The translations under genes and the position numbers were made by a program. Below are positions 57,982 to 64,000 of a stretch of 64,000 nt of DNA, piece after piece (positions within the stretch are counted from its first letter, which is position 1; every line of letters starts with the position of its first letter). The stretch covers positions 4,918,125 through 4,982,124 of the forward strand of contig CM039462.1 in NCBI GenBank assembly GCA_022414725.1, written 5' to 3'. This DNA comes from Microglena sp. YARC (lineage: Eukaryota; Chlorophyta; Chlorophyceae; Chlamydomonadales; Chlamydomonadaceae). The notes under the pieces are model-generated. The model was not told where the DNA came from, searched no databases, and saw only the letters and a program-made list of their open reading frames with translations.

Positions 57982-58169
57982 TAGGGAACGGCAAATCATA
58001 TGATGTTGACCGAAGACGAGTATGATATCATATGATATCATACGAAAATCATATGATTTAGTATCATATGATATGATGCCCCAGGCCAAAGTTACCTAGT
58101 CAGACCGCCGGCATCATATGATATCATATGATGACATGATATCATATGATATCATATTTCGGATCCCTA
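57982..58169 (+). mobile_element. hAT-type MITE with (ATCATATGAT) core
   Basis: 188 bp, TAGGGAACGGCAAATCATAT to TTTCGGATCCCTA. The interior is many ATCATATGATATCATATGAT palindromes. Flanks TCTACTAG (57974-57981) and ACTACTAG (58170-58177), 7/8. Confidence 0.85.
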
Positions 58170-58206
58170 ACTACTAGTAGTGGTAGTAATAGTATAACTC
58201 AAAGTA

Positions 58207-58402
58207 TGTTTTATTTTCAGCTACGAGCACCAACTTCTAGGTAGTTCCTCTTCCTGGCTATTCAGCCGAACCCACAGCGGGCCTGTGCACCTGGAAACCA
58301 GCATACTCGCTTTTCTAGCACTGCTGAAATGTGTGGGCTTTGCGCAATGGCTGGCCCAGGGAGCTACGTCAAAGCTGGTCCTCAAAGCTAAAAATAAAAA
58401 CA
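58207..58402. mobile_element. TIR element, CGGCTACGAGCAGCAGCTTC family
   Basis: TGTTTTATTTTCAGCTACGA to TCAAAGCTAAAAATAAAAAC; flanks share ACTCA. It ends 24 bp from the gene D stop codon. Confidence 0.65.
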
Positions 58403-58425
58403 CTCAGTACTGCCTCTCTATTACC

Positions 58426-61400
58426 TTACAGATCATCAGGAGAATAGGAATCATAAGGAGGATAATCGCTGTAGGAGGGAGGCTGGCTGGCATCATCTCC
58501 AGCATTGGGAGGGTGTACGTGTATGTGGTCAGGAGGGTAGTCACTGTCAGGGGGATAGGAATCATAAGGGGGATAACTGCTGTAGGAGGGAGGCTGGCTG
58601 GCATCATCTCCAGCATTGGAGAGGTGTGCGTGTTGGTGTTCAGGGGGGTAGTCACTGTCACGGATAGGAATCATTAAGGGGGATAATCGCTGCAGGAGGA
58701 GGCTGGCTGGCGTCATCTCTCTATCATTGGGAGGGTTTGCGTGTTGGTCAGGGGGGGTAATCACCGAAAGGAGGGTAGGAATCATAAGTAGAATAATCAA
58801 TGTAGGAGGGAGCCTGGCTGGCGTCATCTCCAGCATTGGGAGGGTGTGCGTGTAGGTGGTCAGGGGGGTAGTCACTGTCAGCAGGATAGGAATCGTAAGG
58901 GGGATACTCGCAGTAGGAGGGAGCCTGGCTGGCGTCACCTCCAGCATTGGGAGGGTTTGTTTATGGGTGGTCAGGGTGGTCATCACCGTCAGGGGGATAG
59001 GAATAAGGAGGATAATCAACCCAAGGAGGATAATCAACCCAAGGGGGGTAATCACCCCAAGGAGGATAATCATCAGGTTGGGCCTGCTTGTCCACAGTAG
59101 AATGTCGTGGGGGTGGTGAGTGTTGTGGAGGTGGTATGTGACGTGACGGTGGTGCGTGTCGTGGGAATGGTGTGTGCAGTGGGGGTGGTGTGTGTCGTGG
59201 AGGTGGTGCGTGTCGTGGGGGTGGTGCGTGTCGTGGAGGTGGTGTGTGTCGTGGGGGTGGTGTGTGTCGTGGGGGTGGTGTGTGTCGTGGAGGTGGTGAG
59301 TGTCGTGGGGGTGGTGCGTGTCGTGGAGGTGGTGCGTGTCGTGGAGGTGGTGTGTGTCGTGGAGGTGGTGTGTGCCGTGAAGGTGGTGGATGGTAAGGTG
59401 TGTGTGGATGCCCTGGGGGGAGGGATGGTCAGGCTGATAGGGATGCTTAGGGGTGTGTGGATGCCCTGGGGGGGGGGATGGTCAGGGGTATGTGGATGCC
59501 CTGGGGGGAGGGATGGTCAGGCTGATAGGGATGCTTAGGGGTGTGTGGATGCCCTGGGGGTGAGGGCATGGTCAGGGTGTGTGGATGCCCTGGGGTGAGG
59601 GATGTCAGGGGTGTGTGGATGCCCTGGGGTGAGGGATGGTCAGGGTGTGTGGATACCCTGGGGGGAGGGATGGTCAGGGTGTGTGGATACCCTGGGGGGG
59701 AGGATGGTCAGGGGTGTGTGGATGCCTTGGGGGGGAGGGATGGTCAGGCTGATAGGGATGCTTAGGGGTGTGTGGATGCCCTGGGGGTGAGGGATGGTCA
59801 GGGGTGTGTGGATGCCCTGGGGGAGGGAATGGTCAGGCTGATAGGGGATGCTTAGGGGTGTGTGGATGCCCTGGGGGTGAGGGATGGTCCAGGGGTATGT
59901 GGATGCCCTGGGGGGGAGGGATGGTCAGGGGTGTGTGGATGCCCTGGGGGGGAGGGATGGTCAGGCTGATAGGGATGCTTAGGGGTGTGTGGATGCCCTG
60001 GGAGTGAGGGATGGTCAGGGGTTGTGTGGATGCCCTGGGGGGGAGGATGGTCAGGCTGATAGGGATGCTTAGGGGTGTGTGGATGCCCTGGGGGGGGGGG
60101 ATGGTCAGGGGTATGTGGATGCCCTGGGGGGGAGGGATGGTCAGGCTGATAGGGATGCTTAGGGGTGTGTGGATGCCCTGGGGGTGAGGGATGGTCAGGG
60201 GTGTGTGGATGCCCTGGGGGGGAGGGATGGTCAGGGGTGTGTGGATGCCCTGGGGGGGAGGGATGGTCAGGGGTGTGTGGATGCCCTGGGGGGAGGATGG
60301 TCAGGGATGTGTGGATGGGCAGGTGAGGGAGGTGGGGGAGGAGGGAGAGGGCGGAGGAGGAAGGGGAGGGGGAGGGGGGTTGGTGAGGGAGGAGGGGGCG
60401 GAGGTGGGGGGGGGGGAGGAGGGGGAGGAGGGGGAGGGGGATCTGGATAGGATGGTGGTGAGGGATGACCAGGTTGATAAGGGTGCTTGGGGGAATCTGG
60501 GTGGGATGGTGGGGGAGGGGGAGGGGAGGGGGAGGGGGAGGGGGAGGGGGGGGAGGGGGAGGGGGAGGGGGAGGGGGAATCTGGATAGGACGGGGTGTGG
60601 AGGGATTACGCAGGTTGATAAGGGTGCTTAGGTGAATCTGGGTGAGGATGGTGGGTGAGGGATGCCCAGGGGTAGAGGGTGGAGGAGGGCGAGGAGGGGG
60701 AGGGAGGGGGGAGGGGGATCTGGGTGGGACGGTGTTGAGGATGCCCAGGGGTAGAGGGTGGTGGAGGGGGGGGAGGGGGAGGAGGGGGCGGGGGAGGGGG
60801 ATCTGGGTGGGATGGTGTTGAGGGGATGCCCAGGGGTAGAGGGTGGAGGAGGGGGAGGGGAGGGAGGAGGGAGGGGGGGGGGGGGAGGGGGGGGCGGGGG
60901 GGGTGGGGGGTGTTGAGGGGATTGAGGGGGAATGCCCAGGGGATGGGGGGGGTAAGGGGGGAGGAGGGGGGAGGGGGGGGAGGAGGGGGGGCGGGATGGG
61001 GGGATGGTGTTGAGGGATGGGGGAGGGGGGAGGAGGGGGGGGGGGGGGGGGGGGCGGGGAGGGGGGATCTGGGTGGGATGGTGTTGAGGGATGCCCCAGG
61101 GGTAGAGGGAGGGAGGAGGGGGGGGGAGGGGGGATCTGGGGGAGGAGGGGGGAGGGGGAAGGAAGGGGCGGGGGAGGGAGGATCTGGGTGGGATGTGTTG
61201 AGGATGCCCAGGGGGTAGAGGGGGAGGAGGGGGAGTGGAGGGGGGGAGGGGGAGGAGGAGGGGGCGGGGAGGGGGATCTGGGTGGGGATGGTGTTGAGGG
61301 ATGCCCAGGGGTAGAGGGGGAGGAGGGGGGGAGGGGAGGGGGAGGGGGCGGGGAGGGGGAGGAGGGGAGGATGCCCAGGGGGAGGGGGATCTGTGGGATG

Positions 61401-63921
61401 GCGTGTTGAGGGATGCCCAGGGGTAGAGGGTGGAGGAGGGGGGGAGGAGGGGCGGGGGAGGGGATCTGGTGGGATGGTGTTGAGGGATGCCCAGGGGTAG
61501 AGGGTGGAGGAGGGGGGGAGGGAGAGGGAGGAGGGGGGAGGGGGCGGGGGGGGGATCTGGGTGGGATGGTGTTGAGGATGCCCAGGGGTAGAGGGGGGGG
61601 AGGAGGGGCAGGAGGGGGTCTGGGTGGGATGGTGTTGAGGGATGCCCAGGGGTAGAGGGGGCGGGGAGGGGGATCTGGGTGGGATGGTGTTGAGGGATGC
61701 CCAGGGGTAGAGGGTGAGGGGAGGGGAGGGGGGGGCGGGGGAGGGGATCTGGTGGGATGGTGTTGAGGATGCCAGGGGAGAGGTGGAGGAGGGGGAGGAG
61801 GGCGGGGAGGGGGATCTGGGGTGGGATGGTGTTGAGGGATGCCCAGGGGTAGAGGGGGGAGGGGGGAGGGGGAGGGAGGGGGCGGGGGAGGGGATCTGGG
61901 TGGGGATGGTGTTGAGGGATGCCCAGGGGTAGAGGGATGCCCAGAGGAGGGGGGAGGGGGGGGGAGGGGGCGGGGGAGGGGAGGAGGGGGCGGGGAGGGG
62001 GATCTGGGTGGGATGGTGTTGAGGGATGCCCAGGGGGTAGAGGGTGGAGGGGGGGAGGGCGGGGGAGGGGGATCTGGTGGGATGGTGTTGAGGGATGCCC
62101 AGGGGTAGAGGGTGGAGGAGGGGGGGGAGGGGGAGGAGGGGCGGGGGAGGGGGATCTGTTGGGATGGTGTTGAGGGTGCCCAGGGTAGAGGGTGGAGGGG
62201 GGGGGGAGGGGGAGGGGGAGGGAGGGGGCGGGAGGGGATCTGGGTGGGATGGTGTTGAGGGATGCCCAGGGTTTAGAGGGTGGAGGAGGGGGGGGCAGGG
62301 GAGGGGGAGGAGGGGGCGGGAGGGGGATCTGGGTGGGATGGTGTTTGAGGGATGCCCAGGGGTAGAGGGTGGAGGAGAGGGGGGAGGGGAGGGGGGGGGG
62401 GGGGGACTGGGGGGATGGTTGTGTGAGGATGCCCAGGAGAGGGTGGAAGAGAGGGGGAGGGGGAGGAGGGGGGCGGGGGGGGATCTGTGGGTGGGATGTG
62501 TTGAGGATGCCCAGGGGTAGAGGGTGGAGGAGGGGGGGGGAGGGGAGGGGGGAGGGGATCTGGGTGGGATGGTGTTGAGGGATGCCCAGGGGTAGAGGGT
62601 GGAGGAGGGGGGGAGGGGGGAGGAGGGGGGAGGGGGAGGGGGATCTGGGTGGGATGGTGTTGAGGATGCCAGGGGTAGAGGTGGAGGAGGAGGGGGGGAG
62701 GTGGCGGGGTAGGGATCTGGGTGGGAAGGTGTTGAGGGATACCCAGGGGTGAGGGTGGAGGAGGGGGGGAGGGGGAGGAGGGGCGGGGGAGGGGGGATCT
62801 GGTGGGATGGTGTTGAGGGATGCCCAGGGGTAGAGGGTGGAGGAGGGGGAGGAGGGGGAGGGGGAGGAGGGGGCGGGGGCGGGGGATCTGGGTGGATGGT
62901 GTTGAGGGATGCCCAGGTTTTAGAGGGTGGAGGAGGGGGGGAGGGGAGGAGGGGCGGGGGCGGGATCTTGGTGGGATGGTGTTGAGGGATGCCCAGGGGT
63001 AGAGGGTGGAGGAGGGGGGGGAGGGGAGGGGGAGGGGGAGGAGGGGGAGGGGAGGGGGATCTGGGTGGGATGGTGGTGAGGGATGTCCAGGTGTAGAGGG
63101 ATGCCCAGGGGTAGATGGTGGAGGAGGGGGAGGAGGGGGAGGGGGAGGGGGATCTGGATAGGAAGGTGGTGAGGGATGATTAGGTTGATAGGGGTGTTTA
63201 GGGGAATCTGGTAGGATGGTGGTGAGGGATGCCCAGGTGTAGAGGCATGCCCAGGGGTTAGAGGGTGGAGGAGGGGGGAGGGGGGGAGGAGGGGGGGGAG
63301 GAGGGGGAGGGGGATCTGGGTGGGATGGTGGTGAGGGATCTCCAGGTGTGGAGGGATGCCCAGGGGAATCTGGATGGGATGGTGAGGGAGGAGGGGGAGG
63401 AGGGCGGGGAGGGGGAGGGGAGGGAGGAGGAGGAGGGGGAGGGGGAGGGGGGCCTGGATGGATGGTGGTGAGGGGATGGCCAGGTGTAGAGGGTGCATAG
63501 GAGAATCTGGGTGGATGGTGGGGGGGCATTCCCAGGGGACGAGGGATGCCCTGGTTGGTGAGGGATGCCCAGGGGATGAGGGATGCCCAGTGGTGAGGGA
63601 TGCCCCAGGAGGGGACGAGGGATGCCCAGGCGGACTTTTGTCACAGTCGTCTTCAGGTGGAGGTGGAGGTGGGCTGTGGTCACAGTCGTCCTCAGGTGGA
63701 GGTGGGGGAGGTGGTGGAGGTGGGCTGTGGTCACAGTCGTCCTCAGTGGAGGTGGGGGTGGATGTCGTCGTCATCACACTCGTCATCTTTGGGAGGTGGG
63801 TGCACCTTCCCACAGCCTGCTATTGCCAGTTTGTTCTCCGCGCGATAAACGCATTGATCAATATCATGACAATTCATGACGCAGTCAAAGCATATGCTTT
63901 GCCACTCCAAATCGCGAATGC
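58426..63921 (-). CDS. Cys-rich secreted protein, copy D: giant exon 4 (5' end beyond window)
   Basis: Fourth family member; exons 1-3 lie past 64000. Exon 4 starts at 63921 after a GCAG acceptor ([37 protein letters not shown]). A missing G near 63747 (CTCAGTGGAGG, where other units have CTCAGGTGGAGG) shifts the frame. [13 protein letters not shown] and DKSPPGHPS units follow. The next ~3 kb is GA-rich on + (Pro/Ser-rich in sense) with a ~75-bp unit (GATCTGGGTGGGATGGTGTT). Then come a ~50-bp unit array (59400-60300), an 18-bp array (59110-59395), YPPWVDYPPW units, and five ~111-bp tail repeats (NAGDDASQPPSYS, DYPPYDSYPPDSDYPPD) ending YSPDDL, TAA at 58426. The tail is open for over 200 codons. 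No single frame crosses the whole exon, so it is a pseudogene or mis-assembled; with 5.5 kb it is the longest rod of the four. Confidence 0.65.
58430..58990 (-). repeat. Five ~111-bp coding repeats: YPPYDSYPPDSDYPPD tail of copy D
   Basis: In-frame on the minus strand. Each has PPNAGDDASQPPSYS then YPPYDSYPPDSDYPP with small changes. Periodic YPPY is compatible with tyrosine cross-linking. Confidence 0.8.
59110..59395 (-). repeat. 18-bp tandem array (GTGTGTCGTGGAGGTGGT)
   Basis: About 16 copies within copy D exon 4; both strands stay open because the unit is a multiple of 3. Confidence 0.9.
59400..60310 (-). repeat. Tandem array GTGTGTGGATGCCCTGGGGG (copy D)
   Basis: About 20 units, some with the extra AGGCTGATAGGGATGCTTAG. 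G-run length varies from 4 to 10 and breaks the frame repeatedly. Confidence 0.9.
60320..63500 (-). repeat. ~3.2-kb purine tract with ~75-bp units (copy D)
   Basis: On + almost only G/A; units GATCTGGGTGGGATGGTGTT, GAGGGATGCCCAGGGGTAGA, then (GGAGGGGG)n. Roughly 35 units with irregular G-runs. Same sense-strand pyrimidine bias as copy C exon 4 but a different unit. Confidence 0.9.
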
Positions 63922-64000
63922 CTGCATGTATACCGAGTAGATGGAGTTGTTTAATGTCTGCATGTGGTGAGATAGCTGATTTTTGCTAATCTTAGTTTTG

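Noticed and set aside
62273..63529. 418-codon Pro/His-rich minus frame treated as a separate gene
   Set aside because: Part of the copy D exon 4 repeat arrays, only one of three frames that open and close as G-runs change.

Overview
The window looks like nuclear DNA of a green alga or a close relative. The evidence is: spliced genes with GT..AG introns; interstitial TTTAGGG (plant-type telomere) repeats; secreted hydroxyproline-rich (extensin-like) protein genes with Tyr-rich ends; a LINE whose RT, RNase H and restriction-like endonuclease order resembles the Dualen/RandI elements known from chlorophytes; and very dense simple repeats. I cannot name the species. No rRNA, intact tRNA, CRISPR or bacterial operon is visible.

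Layout. 1.3-10.3 kb (minus): a large multi-exon gene for a secreted, Pro/Tyr-rich protein. Two of its exon regions have been tandemly amplified, and one amplification is an array of about 12 small exon-intron units. 11.1-12.5 kb (plus): a decayed or frameshifted unrecognised gene. 13.2-15.1 kb: a 46-bp satellite. 16.3-18.8, 23.6-27.8, 43.4-48.8 and 58.4-63.9 kb: four members (B, A, C, D) of one gene family that I do not recognise. Each encodes a signal peptide, a Cys-rich domain of CxxC pairs spread over four exons with conserved splice phases, a Pro-rich rod and a YPPY-rich tail. Member B has lost exons 1-2, member D runs off the window, and all four carry stops or frameshifts in the rod exon. 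Those defects lie in low-complexity or homopolymer tracts, so some may be assembly errors. 30.4-35.7 kb (plus): a degenerate LINE. 38.0-39.65 kb (minus): an intact-looking intronless GT61-family glycosyltransferase.

Most of the rest is mobile DNA. At least five families of short terminal-inverted-repeat elements carry 8-bp target duplications that can be read directly from the sequence, which is the hAT signature. One sits in an intron of gene B and the paralogous introns of A and D show the empty site. There are also tRNA-derived SINEs, several dispersed repeats, minisatellites and long poly-G/C runs.

Functional reading (inference): the five secreted Pro-rich genes are probably cell-wall or extracellular-matrix structural proteins, with YPPY and poly-Tyr stretches suited to cross-linking. 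The GT61 enzyme would act in the secretory pathway, but nothing here proves that it acts on these proteins. The strongest new items are the CxxC/Pro-rich gene family with its shared upstream dyad, the mini-exon array, and the hAT-type MITE set with an in-window empty site.
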